This document shows, piece after piece, positions 49,127-57,962 of a stretch of 64,000 nucleotides of DNA. The stretch lies in NCBI RefSeq assembly GCF_007625115.1, contig NZ_VMNH01000022.1:1-64000 (forward strand), given 5' to 3'. The translations under genes and the position numbers were made by a program. The DNA comes from Sedimenticola selenatireducens. Its GTDB lineage: Bacteria > Pseudomonadota > Gammaproteobacteria > Chromatiales > Chromatiaceae. Under the pieces are notes generated by a model. That model did no database searches and was not told the DNA's origin. It worked only from the letters and a program-made list of their open reading frames with translations. Each line of letters starts with the position of its first letter. Position 1 is the stretch's first letter.

Positions 49127-50569
49127 GTGTTTTTTTCGGAGGGTCGGGAGCACTTTTTCAGGCTGCTCAATGGTAAGTATCGTGGTCAGATTGTTGACTG
49201 TCTCAGTCTCTTTTATGCGCGATTATATGGTTCGCTAGCGGATTACAGCCGTAGTTTTAATCGGGATCAGATAATCGAGATTCTTGAAGAGGCGATAGCC
49301 CGCAGTCCGGTGTTGGACGAAGATGATGCCGACGCGTACAGTGCCCCTGCCCGGAGCCAGCGTGAGCAGGCCAACTGGATTCTCAATCAACTCCTGGAGT
49401 ATGGCTGGCTTGAGCGGCAGATGGATGAGGCCACGCTGCACAGTACGTACGCTTTTACCCGCTACGGCCGGATGTTCACGCAGCCTATGGTGGAGGCTTC
49501 CGGCGGGCGTTTTCGTACCCGCCACCGCAATACCCGCAATACCCGCAACGCCCTGCAGTCCTTTCTTGATAAAGGGGAGGTCTATGATTTGCTGGATGCC
49601 TTTGAGTATTCGGAACGGATTATCTCTGATTTTTCGGATGTCATTGCTGAACTGGATGAACGTAAGCGCCAACTGGTGAAAGAGGTAGAGGCGCAGCAGG
49701 TCGTGCAGCGCGCTTCGGATGAGTTTTTTGATTTCATGGAAAAGCGTTTTATGCCGGATCTGGCGATTCGGCTGTCGGCGGATTCGGTGGAGAAGTATCG
49801 GGATGAGATTAGTGACCTGATCAGTAAGGCACGGCGTAAACGTAAGGAGTTCAAGGCACAAGCCGAGCGTGAGTTGCGCCGTATGGCGCCGGAGTTGATT
49901 GAACATACTAATCGCTCGGTCTATCTGACGATTCTCGACGGCATCGAAACCCGTATGCATAACGCCTCGGCCGTGATGCTGCCGGCACTGCGTCAGGCGC
50001 TGAATGGATTTACCCGTCGTGCTGATATCATTATGCGGCAACTCAGTTATACCGGTGCGGCTAGTCAGAACCGTCTGTTTTCTCTCTGTGATCAGTTGCG
50101 ACAATCGCCTGAAGCAGTGGAGCTTCAGGCGCTGGATGCCGCAGGTGAGGCCTTATCTGTGCTGGATGTTGGCTTTGTTGATCCTGAAGGCCTGCGGTTA
50201 CACGTGGGTCGCAAACCGCGCCTGGTGAATGCCGGTGTTGAGGAGGAGGTGGGTGATGACCGTGATTCGCGCAAGTCGATGTTTGTCCAGTCGGCTGTGG
50301 ATCTTGCATTTACCTTTAATAGCCAGGGTCAGCGGGATTATCTGGTGAAGGCTCTGTGCGAAGGGCACCGTATACAGAGCCAGCACCTTCCTGTGCGCGA
50401 TGCGCGGGAGCTACTTATGAGTGCCCATGCGATTGAAGTGGGCTCACTGGTCACGCCGGAGTTTGCCTTCAAGGTCACCCCGACTCAAAATCGAGTGACC
50501 AGTGATTACTTTGATCTGTCCGACGAATTTACTATTGAACTGATAGAAAGAGAGCAACATGCTGACTGA
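49127..50569 (+). CDS. jetA: Wadjet system subunit JetA (MksF/kleisin-like)
   Basis: First gene of a four-gene Wadjet type I locus, an SMC-like complex that recognises and cleaves small circular DNA such as plasmids. The 480-residue product has the kleisin-type layout: N-terminal winged-helix-like domain (FFSEGREHFFRLLNGKYRG), helical middle and a C-terminal winged helix. It starts at GTG 49127; that choice gives the family-like N-terminus, and no ATG lies nearby. It overlaps jetB by 11 nt. Identification rests on this pattern plus the order jetA-jetB-jetC-jetD. Confidence 0.9.
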   Translation: MFFSEGREHFFRLLNGKYRGQIVDCLSLFYARLYGSLADYSRSFNRDQIIEILEEAIARSPVLDEDDADAYSAPARSQREQANWILNQLLEYGWLERQMDEATLHSTYAFTRYGRMFTQPMVEASGGRFRTRHRNTRNTRNALQSFLDKGEVYDLLDAFEYSERIISDFSDVIAELDERKRQLVKEVEAQQVVQRASDEFFDFMEKRFMPDLAIRLSADSVEKYRDEISDLISKARRKRKEFKAQAERELRRMAPELIEHTNRSVYLTILDGIETRMHNASAVMLPALRQALNGFTRRADIIMRQLSYTGAASQNRLFSLCDQLRQSPEAVELQALDAAGEALSVLDVGFVDPEGLRLHVGRKPRLVNAGVEEEVGDDRDSRKSMFVQSAVDLAFTFNSQGQRDYLVKALCEGHRIQSQHLPVRDARELLMSAHAIEVGSLVTPEFAFKVTPTQNRVTSDYFDLSDEFTIELIEREQHAD

Positions 50570-51224
50570 ATGTCTCGTTGAGAGTCTTGAGCAAGAGGGC
50601 GTTGGCCTGCAGGAGTTTCGGGAGCTCTGTATCCGGTTGCTCAACTATGGTGTGCTCTGCCGTGCCGAGAATCAGACGGAGCAGCAACTCTATGACCGTT
50701 TTGTTCGTATTGAATCGCTGGTGGAAGAGTACCTGGATGTGATTGGCATAACGTTATTCCATGATCGGCGTTTCGCCTACCTGCGGCTCTATCCGCCAGG
50801 TGCACAGGTCCCTGGAATGGAAGATGTGAGTGACACGGCGTTTACCGGTGGTCTCAGGGCGCGGTTGCGCCAGGATGAGGTGGCACTGTTGTTGGTGTTA
50901 CGTCTGCAATATGACAAGGCGTTGCGCGAGGGTCAGCTGGATGAAGAGGGCTATGTACTTGAGTCGGTAGAATCACTCTCTATTGCCATGCGCAATCTGT
51001 TGGGTCGTACGCTGCCGGATAAGGTTGTCGAGCGGAAACGAGTGTTTAACCGCTTGCGCCAACTCAGGCTCATCGAGTTTAGGTCGGATGATGAGATGGA
51101 GAGCGGCGAGGCCTGGATAAAGATCCACCCGATGATCGTTACCTTTGTGAACGATGAGGCGATCACGGCCATTGAGCAGGCGCTGCCTGCTGAAGCAGCG
51201 TCTGAGGTGGAAGATGTTTCTTAA
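50559..51224 (+). CDS. jetB: Wadjet system subunit JetB (MksE/KITE-like, DUF4194)
   Basis: A 221-residue protein of the DUF4194 family, the KITE-like accessory subunit of MksBEF/JetABC complexes that binds the kleisin. Visible features: an acidic N-terminus (LEQEGVGLQEFRELCIRLL), a winged-helix arrangement with LIEFRSDDEMESGEAWIKI near the C-terminus, and the DRRFAYLRLYPPG turn. It overlaps jetA by 11 nt and jetC by 11 nt, indicating a tightly coupled operon. Confidence 0.9.
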   Translation: MLTECLVESLEQEGVGLQEFRELCIRLLNYGVLCRAENQTEQQLYDRFVRIESLVEEYLDVIGITLFHDRRFAYLRLYPPGAQVPGMEDVSDTAFTGGLRARLRQDEVALLLVLRLQYDKALREGQLDEEGYVLESVESLSIAMRNLLGRTLPDKVVERKRVFNRLRQLRLIEFRSDDEMESGEAWIKIHPMIVTFVNDEAITAIEQALPAEAASEVEDVS

Positions 51225-54200
51225 GCAGTTTGTCTATATCAACTGGGGCAATATTCCCAATCTTGAATTCGACTTTGGTCCGGTGAATCTCTTTTCTGGA
51301 GGTAATGGTTCAGGCAAGACCACGGCGGCGGATGCCATACAAACAGTCATGACCGCCGCGCATGAAAATTTGTTTCAATACAATCCAGGTCAGGATGAGA
51401 CAACCCAACGGGGCCGCGGTGGCAAGCGGGTGCGCACACTCTCTTCCTATGTGCTGGGTTGTGATGACGGCAGCTATGCCCGGCTCGATCCAACGGATGG
51501 TTATCTGGCAGCCGTATTTCATCCCACGCAAGGTGAAGGCGGGGAGCCGTTTACCGCCGTGATAGCGGTACGTGCCTACCTGGATACCACCGGCAGTAAT
51601 ACGGTGGCACGTCAGGATGATGCGCAATTCTTTATTATCACCGGTGAATCGTTGGGCCTGTCACACTTCGTGCGAGAGGACAGCGCCGGACGCTATGTGG
51701 TGCCGTTACCGGATTTTCAGACACTGCTGATTGCTGAATTCGGTAAGCGTCGAATAGAAAAATATGAGACCAAAAAGGCCTATCTGCGGCGTCTGTATGG
51801 GGCGTTGAGGGGTAAGTCCGATGCGGTGGCCGAAGCGGAGGCGATTGCTGCGGCCCGGGCCTTCTCGCGCTTCATGTCCTATAAGCCGATCAAGGGCATC
51901 AACCGTTTTGTAGCGGATGAGATTCTCGAGCAGAAGGATCTTGGTGAAGCCGTGCGTTCGGTCTCCAGTCAGTTGAAGACAATCCATGGCATGGAGCGTG
52001 ATGCCGCCAATCTGGTCGAGTCAATCGAGATTCTGCAGCGTGCCAAGGGTCATACCCAGCACTACATAGAACAGTGGAGTGAACTGAATGTGCTGGATTA
52101 CACGCTGGCGCAGGCGGAATATCTGCTCAGACAGGATGATTATCTGCGCGGAAAGCGTGAACAGCAGACACAGCAACAGATACAGCGTGAGACTGAAAGA
52201 GAGATTGCCGAGATTGTAGTGCAGAGCGATCAGCTGCACGATCAGCTGATTTCACTGGAGGCACAGCGCCAGGGCATTGAAGCACTGCGTGAAAAAGACG
52301 CCCTGGAACGGGAACGCAGTCAGCTCGATACGCAATTGGTGCAACAGGCCAAGCAGCTACTGGCGCAGGATCAGATCGTCAGCGAGAACATACAGGTCAG
52401 TCGGGAGATGAGTGAGTTGCTGGCGACTCAGCAGTTCAAAGTCGATCTTCCTTTGTTGAATCACTTGGAAGTGGATGCGCTGGTCAAGGAGGTGGTTGCC
52501 AGCGAAAGGGCGATGATTCCAGAGCTGCATAACCTGGTTCAGCGAGATTTTTCGGGAGAGATACCCGCGCTATCACGCAGTCTGGAGCAGATCCAATCGG
52601 TACAGCAGGTTCACAACCGTTGGCATGCGTTCTGGCATACGCAGGGTGATGAGGAATCGGTCAGGAGCCAGTTGGCAGCGACACAACATGCCCGGCGCTC
52701 TCGCTATCAGCAACTCACCGATCAACGTCGGCATAAACAGCAGGAGATCGAACGGCTCAATGCCAATCAGGTCACCTATCCGCCGTTTGTGGAGCGAGCC
52801 GTCAAGGTGATCGCTCAGCAGTGCCCCGGGGCTGATCCGCGTGTGTTGTGTGATCATGTGGAAGTAAAAGATCCGCGCTGGCAATCTGCTATTGAGGGGT
52901 ATCTCGGCGGTGCGCGTTACGCCATCTTGGTGGAGGCGGAGTATGAGGCGGCAGCCATACGGGCCGTTCGCGGTATGTCGGGCCGGGACAATCGGGCCCG
53001 GGTGGTTCAGGGAGATAAGGCGGCAAAGGATGCTGCCCGCAGTGAGCTCCATCCCGATTCAATTATTCACGCCCTTGAGTTCACCCACGCCGTGGCAAAG
53101 GCCTATCTGACCGCCAGCTACGGTTCGGTGCTGCGGGTTGGTTCGGCTGAAACCCTGCGCATGACCCGCCGGGGTATTACCGAAGACGGCATGGCCTCTG
53201 GCGGCTACAGCATGTGGCGCTGTGATCTGGCGGATGCGGATCTGGTATTTGGGGTGGCGGCACGGGAGCGGGCCTTACACGCCAAACTGGAAGAGTTGTC
53301 ACTCATTGAGGTTGAATGGAACCAGGCCAACGATCAGCTACAACAGATCACTTATCTGTTGCAGTCAGTGGATCGTCTGAAAGAGAGTTGTTATGCGGAA
53401 GGTCTGAAATATGTCATGGATACGCATCTGCAGATCCATCGGGTTGATAGTCTCTTGAAACAGCTTGACCTGAATGAACATGAAGACCTGGAGACTCAGC
53501 TCCAACAGCTGAAGCAGGAGCAGCGTGGTCTGGAAGAGCAGAAGGGCCGTCTCAATCAGAAGTTGGGGGAGACGCGCTCCAGTCTGGAGGTGATACACAA
53601 ACAGCTCAAGGCGTTGAGTGATCTGCAAGAACAGAATCAGTCACGACTGGAGGAGCGGGAGGCCGCACTGAATGAATTGGCCGCTGTCTGGCCAGAGTTT
53701 GATACCGAGTCACGGCTGCAGGTCGCTGACGAGGAGGCCCGTGATCTGGATGTTCAGATCGCGAAAAACTTCCGCCATGAACTGGAGCGAAATCTTCATG
53801 CAGCAGAGCGGCGTGCAGAAGAAGAGGTCAAGGCACACAACCAGCACTGCCGCCCGGCCGATACCATCATCTATCCCTCTTTCAATGGTGACTATGACGC
53901 GGCGCTGTTTCGCCAGATCTGTTTGCTGCAACGTGATATTGATCGGGTCTACAACATCCTGAAAAACAATATTCTTGTTGAGAAGCATCAACAACTCAAT
54001 GAACTGAAGGGGGCGTTCAATAATGCCTTCGTCACCCACCTCTGCCACACTATTCACCAGGCCCTGAATGATGGTAAGCGACAGATTGAGCAGTTGAATC
54101 GCGAGTTGCAGCACCACCATTTTGGCGCTGACCGGGAGACCTTCCGTTTTGATAGTGACTGGATTCCTGAATACCGGGATTATGCCCGCTTCTTCCAGGA

Positions 54201-54852
54201 GGTGGTAAAAAATCCGGTGCTCACGGATGAGGCCACCCTGTTTGAGGTGGAGTTGTCAGCCAAATCCCGCAAGGTGCTGGATGAGTTGATGGCGATGTTG
54301 CTGCATGAGGATGAGCAGCACGCCATGCGGGATCTGGAACGTATTGCGGATTATCGCAATTACCGGCGCTATGAGATCTACAAAGAGGTCGAGGGTAAAG
54401 AGCCTATCCCGCTGAGTGAATATGGCACTGGCTCGGGCGGTCAGCTGGAGACACCCGCCTATATTATTCGCTCCGCCGCTATCACTTCCGCATTCCGTTT
54501 TGCCGAAGGAAATACCCATCTTCGGATGGTGCTGGTGGATGAGGCATTCTCCAAGATGGATGAGACCCGTTCACGCGAGGTGATCAGCTATCTGACGGAG
54601 CGGCTGGGGTTGCAGTTATTGTTTATCATGCCAACCAGTAAATGCGGACCCTTTATGGATCTGATCAGTCACGAGTTCGTATTTGCCAAGGTACCGAGCG
54701 CGCAACTGCGTGGACAACTCCATACCCGGGTGTTGGTGGATCGTAAACAGTGCAATCAGGAACGGATCAAGACACTCTGGGCCAATCATCGTCGCAATGT
54801 TTATCACCAGGCGGAATTGGATTTTATGGAAGAGTTTGCGGTGGCCGAATAA
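51214..54852 (+). CDS. jetC: Wadjet SMC-like ATPase JetC (MksB-like)
   Basis: The motor of the Wadjet complex, which loops DNA to sense small circles. The 1212 residues have an N-terminal Walker A (SGGNGSGKTTAADA near 29-42), two long coiled coils, a central hinge-like domain (about 530-690) and the C-terminal ABC half: signature GTGSGGQLETPAY (about 1072) and Walker B RMVLVDEAFSKMD (about 1103). The frame is open upstream to 51154. The ATG at 51214 is chosen for its TGAGGTGG ribosome-binding site and the family N-terminus FLKQFVYINWG. All ATPase motifs appear intact. Confidence 0.93.
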   Translation: MFLKQFVYINWGNIPNLEFDFGPVNLFSGGNGSGKTTAADAIQTVMTAAHENLFQYNPGQDETTQRGRGGKRVRTLSSYVLGCDDGSYARLDPTDGYLAAVFHPTQGEGGEPFTAVIAVRAYLDTTGSNTVARQDDAQFFIITGESLGLSHFVREDSAGRYVVPLPDFQTLLIAEFGKRRIEKYETKKAYLRRLYGALRGKSDAVAEAEAIAAARAFSRFMSYKPIKGINRFVADEILEQKDLGEAVRSVSSQLKTIHGMERDAANLVESIEILQRAKGHTQHYIEQWSELNVLDYTLAQAEYLLRQDDYLRGKREQQTQQQIQRETEREIAEIVVQSDQLHDQLISLEAQRQGIEALREKDALERERSQLDTQLVQQAKQLLAQDQIVSENIQVSREMSELLATQQFKVDLPLLNHLEVDALVKEVVASERAMIPELHNLVQRDFSGEIPALSRSLEQIQSVQQVHNRWHAFWHTQGDEESVRSQLAATQHARRSRYQQLTDQRRHKQQEIERLNANQVTYPPFVERAVKVIAQQCPGADPRVLCDHVEVKDPRWQSAIEGYLGGARYAILVEAEYEAAAIRAVRGMSGRDNRARVVQGDKAAKDAARSELHPDSIIHALEFTHAVAKAYLTASYGSVLRVGSAETLRMTRRGITEDGMASGGYSMWRCDLADADLVFGVAARERALHAKLEELSLIEVEWNQANDQLQQITYLLQSVDRLKESCYAEGLKYVMDTHLQIHRVDSLLKQLDLNEHEDLETQLQQLKQEQRGLEEQKGRLNQKLGETRSSLEVIHKQLKALSDLQEQNQSRLEEREAALNELAAVWPEFDTESRLQVADEEARDLDVQIAKNFRHELERNLHAAERRAEEEVKAHNQHCRPADTIIYPSFNGDYDAALFRQICLLQRDIDRVYNILKNNILVEKHQQLNELKGAFNNAFVTHLCHTIHQALNDGKRQIEQLNRELQHHHFGADRETFRFDSDWIPEYRDYARFFQEVVKNPVLTDEATLFEVELSAKSRKVLDELMAMLLHEDEQHAMRDLERIADYRNYRRYEIYKEVEGKEPIPLSEYGTGSGGQLETPAYIIRSAAITSAFRFAEGNTHLRMVLVDEAFSKMDETRSREVISYLTERLGLQLLFIMPTSKCGPFMDLISHEFVFAKVPSAQLRGQLHTRVLVDRKQCNQERIKTLWANHRRNVYHQAELDFMEEFAVAE

Positions 54853-54869
54853 TCAAAGAAAGCATATAA

Positions 54870-56057
54870 ATGGAGTTTTTGTTGACTATGGAGAGTAACC
54901 ATCTTGTTGAGCGACCACCTTGGTTGGAGGATGAACCGGAAATAGTGGGCTTGTTGAACCTATTCATAACAAGGCTCGATGATAAATCCCAAGAGGTGCG
55001 GCGGAGGTCTTTGAGTATAAAGCTATCTCCCGTTAAGATGAAAAAGCTCTTTAAGAATAATGACGATTCAGATCGAACATGGTTGTTGTTAAAGTCATTA
55101 GAGAGGGTCGTACTTACTATTACCGAGAATGGCAGAAGAGGCTTATATGAGCCCGTTTATCATGGAGCGATGATCCGGTTACTTTCTGGGAAAGAGGATA
55201 AGGCGGAGAAGATACTCAGAAACTGGCTTAATCGTCCGGTTAATGTGCCCTATCCTGAGCAATGGAAAACGGCTGTTTTAAATGCTGTCGAGAGGGGTCA
55301 CGATATTTTCAACTCATGGGATCTGCTTGCTCAGCGTCCTCAGAGAGTTTCTGGGAAAAGTGCGGTGGAAGTGGTCAGGGCATTTTTATCCATCGCAGAT
55401 CATCTTAAAGAAGGATTGACGCTAAGGCAGTTGAGTTCAAGGTGTTTTTGGGGGCAGTCTAAATATTTGGACTCTAAAGAGGAGTTTGTTCAACAACTTT
55501 ATCCTGATCTACTTATTCAACCACGACCTGTAGTGGTTAATGTTTATCTCCCACAGGCTATTTCAGATGTGCTTTTTATCGAAAATCAGGATACTTATAT
55601 ACATGTACTAGCGGGCGGGTTAGCTACTAGTGAAACGACGGCTATTGTGTACATGGCTGGATTTAAGGGGGCGGCCGGTCGAATTAGAAATGCCGAGGGT
55701 GTATCTATTCATCTACATGGACAAAGCCATGTGGCCTCAAGAGATCTGTTTTTAAAATGGTGGATCAAAGCGTGTCAGTGTAATTGGGCGTTGTGGTTTT
55801 GGGGGGACTTGGATTTTTCTGGGTTTATGATTCTTAAATCACTTCGCGGGGTATTTGGTGATGTGCAGGCGTGGCCGGATGGTTACACTCGTATGTTGGA
55901 TTTACTGAACAAAGCTGAGGGCCATTCCGCAAAATTTGGCAACAAGGAAGCTCAGATGGATCCGGGAACTACGGGTTGCACGTTTTCCGATCAGGTTCTT
56001 CTCCCTGCTTTACGTTCGATGGGTATCTTTATTGATCAAGAGGCGATTGCTGGATGA
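54870..56057 (+). CDS. jetD: Wadjet nuclease subunit JetD (TOPRIM, DUF3322/DUF2220)
   Basis: The DNA-cleaving subunit of Wadjet. The 395 residues have an N-terminal DUF3322-like helical arm and a C-terminal TOPRIM fold: conserved Glu in VLFIENQDTY (about 230) and acidic pair in FWGDLDFSGF (about 312). It begins 17 nt after jetC. An in-frame ATG at 54888 is an alternative start. AT content is visibly higher than in jetABC. A second, decayed copy of the same gene lies at 57331-57915, beyond a PEP-CTERM gene, and the similarity continues about 30 nt past the stop codon. This copy looks complete and is presumably the working one. Confidence 0.88.
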   Translation: MEFLLTMESNHLVERPPWLEDEPEIVGLLNLFITRLDDKSQEVRRRSLSIKLSPVKMKKLFKNNDDSDRTWLLLKSLERVVLTITENGRRGLYEPVYHGAMIRLLSGKEDKAEKILRNWLNRPVNVPYPEQWKTAVLNAVERGHDIFNSWDLLAQRPQRVSGKSAVEVVRAFLSIADHLKEGLTLRQLSSRCFWGQSKYLDSKEEFVQQLYPDLLIQPRPVVVNVYLPQAISDVLFIENQDTYIHVLAGGLATSETTAIVYMAGFKGAAGRIRNAEGVSIHLHGQSHVASRDLFLKWWIKACQCNWALWFWGDLDFSGFMILKSLRGVFGDVQAWPDGYTRMLDLLNKAEGHSAKFGNKEAQMDPGTTGCTFSDQVLLPALRSMGIFIDQEAIAG

Positions 56058-56085
56058 TCAAATTGTCTATTTGGGTAATTAACAC
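55053..56085 (+). repeat. Direct repeat copy 1 (within jetD and its 3' flank)
   Basis: This segment, from AATAATGACGATTCAGATCG to about GGGTAATTAACAC, recurs in the same orientation at 57331-57940 with substitutions and two internal deletions. The best-conserved block runs from GCTCAGCGTCCTCAG to AGTTCAAGGTGTTT and is nearly identical in both copies. Confidence 0.85.
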
Positions 56086-56192
56086 CTGAAGCGTAATTTT
56101 AAATCCTACTGCTACGGTATTTGTAACGTACCTTACAGTGTAGATTTGGATGTCACACTGATTTCAGATGTCCGTACTGGCCTTGCCGGGCA

Positions 56193-56222
56193 AAGAAAAA
56201 ACGGCAGCCTGTGGGCTGCCGT
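56193..56222 (-). terminator. Rho-independent terminator of the PEP-CTERM gene
   Basis: Read on the minus strand: a 9-bp perfect stem (ACGGCAGCC / GGCTGCCGT, loop of four) followed by TTTTTCTTTG, 30 nt after the stop codon. Confidence 0.9.
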
Positions 56223-56251
56223 CTTGCCTATGGTGTTCGGTCTATCAGTGA

Positions 56252-57088
56252 TTAGGCCGATTTGCGACGACGTACGGCAGTCAATCCCATGAGGCCGATG
56301 CCAAGCAGTGCCAACGACACGGGTTCTGGCACGGGGTTAGGATTCACGACCTGGCCGTTGCGCACCTGGAAATTGTACTGGCCAAGCGTGTTGGAGTTCA
56401 ACGAGTTGCTGATCAGCGCGTTCACGCCGCCATCAACCAGTGCACCGTGCACCAGCGAGCCGTTCAGCGTGGAATTCGATGTGGGGCTGGTCCAGTAACC
56501 AGCCAGCGCCGATACGCAGCTCGGGAAATTCACTGGGTCATTGCACAGGCCACCCGAAGGCGCGCTACTTGCAGTGCCTGCCTCCCAGACAATCGTGTCA
56601 TAATTGAACTGGATGTCGAAATCGCCTGCCGCGATATCGGATCGATCCGTCAGGATCATTTGGAAGTCGTTGAAGATGCTCTGTTGGCCATATACGCCAA
56701 CATGGATATAGTTGACACCGAAGACGTTGAATCCACCCAGCGACGCGCTGCCGTAGGTTACAGTATTAGATCCCGATGCCCGGGTGTCTACGTCTGCGAA
56801 AAACGGGGCGATGATGGGGCCGAATGAGCCGTTGCTGATAGCGGATGGTGTGTAGGTTCCCATGGCACTGTTAAAAGTGATATTGCCGTTGTTGTTAACG
56901 TAGGTCTGGGTGTAATTTGTACTGTTGATGTTGGCTGTGAAGCCCAGATTAACCAAGCCCGTCGAGCCGTCGTCGTTGGCTCCCAAGACGTTGGTGAACA
57001 GCGCCGCATCGTGGATTGCGCCTGCATTCGCACCACCCGAAATGGCGGCCAGACCTGCAAAGGCGAGTGCTGCGTAAAGATTTTTCAT
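56252..57088 (-). CDS. PEP-CTERM sorting-domain protein with nidogen-like (NIDO) domain
   Basis: A 278-residue secreted protein. It has an N-terminal signal peptide (LYAALAFAGLAAISGGANA), a beta-rich middle with the NIDO-type pattern (NNNGNITFNS, then FGPIIAPFFADVD and FQMILTDRSDIAAGDFDIQFNYD) and a C-terminal PEP-CTERM signal: VPEPVSLALLGIGLMGL plus a basic RRRK end. PEP-CTERM proteins are processed by exosortase and linked to exopolysaccharide production; no exosortase is in the window. It has its own terminator, and a sequence TGGCAC-N6-TGTAC at 57148-57163 (minus strand) weakly resembles a sigma54 promoter, with the -12 GC replaced by GT. It lies on the opposite strand to, and between, two copies of jetD. 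Confidence 0.9.
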   Translation of the reverse strand: MKNLYAALAFAGLAAISGGANAGAIHDAALFTNVLGANDDGSTGLVNLGFTANINSTNYTQTYVNNNGNITFNSAMGTYTPSAISNGSFGPIIAPFFADVDTRASGSNTVTYGSASLGGFNVFGVNYIHVGVYGQQSIFNDFQMILTDRSDIAAGDFDIQFNYDTIVWEAGTASSAPSGGLCNDPVNFPSCVSALAGYWTSPTSNSTLNGSLVHGALVDGGVNALISNSLNSNTLGQYNFQVRNGQVVNPNPVPEPVSLALLGIGLMGLTAVRRRKSA

Positions 57089-57330
57089 AACAGAAATACT
57101 CCAGTGAGTTTATTATGCGTGGAAAATACCCTAATTATCATTTTCCGTACATTTTTTGTGCCATATTTGTTTTTATTATGAAAATCAAATGAATAAGGAA
57201 TGTGTTATTTCGATTACGTATTCAAGTTTCTGCTGTATGTAAAAAAAACCGACACAGGGTGCAGCCGTATTTGTAAAAAAATCGGCGCAAATCCATCAGT
57301 ATTTAAGGGTGTCAGTCTTCGCTATGTATA

Positions 57331-57915
57331 AAATAATGATGATTCAGATCGAACATGGTTGTTATTAAAGTCATTGGTTAGCAGGTGTCGTACTGACCAT
57401 TATCGCGAATGCCAGGAGGCATCAATATGAGCCTGCCTTACTCGTCCGGTCAACGTCTCCTATAGTGAACAATGGAAAACCACGTTTTAGATGCGTTAGA
57501 TAAGGATCATGATATTTTCAACGCATGGGATTTGCTTGCTCAGCGTCCTCAGCGAGTTTCTGGGAAAAGTGCGGTGGAAGTGGTCAGGGCATTTTTATCC
57601 ATCGCAGATCATCTTAAAGAAGGATTGACGCTAAGGCAGTTGAGTTCAAGGTGTTTCTGGCGGGATCTGGATTTCTCTGGATTCATGATTCTTAAATCAC
57701 TTTGTCGGGTGTTTGGGGGTGTGCAGGCGTGGTCGGAGGGTTACATTTGTATGTTGGATTTACTGAACAAAGCTGAGGGCCATTTCGCAAAATTTGGCAA
57801 CAAGAAAGCGCAGATGAATTCGGGAACTACGGGTTGCCCGTTTTCTGATCAGATTCTCCTCCCTGCTTTACGCTCGAAGGGTATCTTTATTGATCAAGAA
57901 GCGATCGTGGAATAA
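57331..57915 (+). pseudogene. Decayed second copy of jetD
   Basis: Nucleotide similarity to jetD begins at AATAATGATGATTCAGATCG (matching 55053 onward) and runs to the stop codon and beyond. The first 140 bases have frame-breaking changes, and about 80 bases are lost near 57437. From 57472 a frame of 147 codons is open: it shares DIFNAWDLLAQRPQRVSGKS with jetD, then jumps from SSRCFW directly to RDLDFSGFMILKS. The lost segment of about 115 residues includes the conserved TOPRIM glutamate motif. The jump joins two TTTTGGGGG-like tracts of the parent (near 55446 and 55796), pointing to a deletion between short direct repeats. A truncated product from 57472 is conceivable but could not be a nuclease. 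Confidence 0.85.
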
Positions 57916-57940
57916 TGCAATTACCTGTTTGAGTAATTAA
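57331..57940 (+). repeat. Direct repeat copy 2 (decayed jetD and 3' flank)
   Basis: Second copy of the segment at 55053-56085, separated by 1245 bp that contain the PEP-CTERM gene. Matching flank after the stop: ATTACCTGTTTGAGTAATTA here and ATTGTCTATTTGGGTAATTA in copy 1. Confidence 0.85.
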
Positions 57941-57962
57941 CATTTTGGTGAATGGGTAAAAA

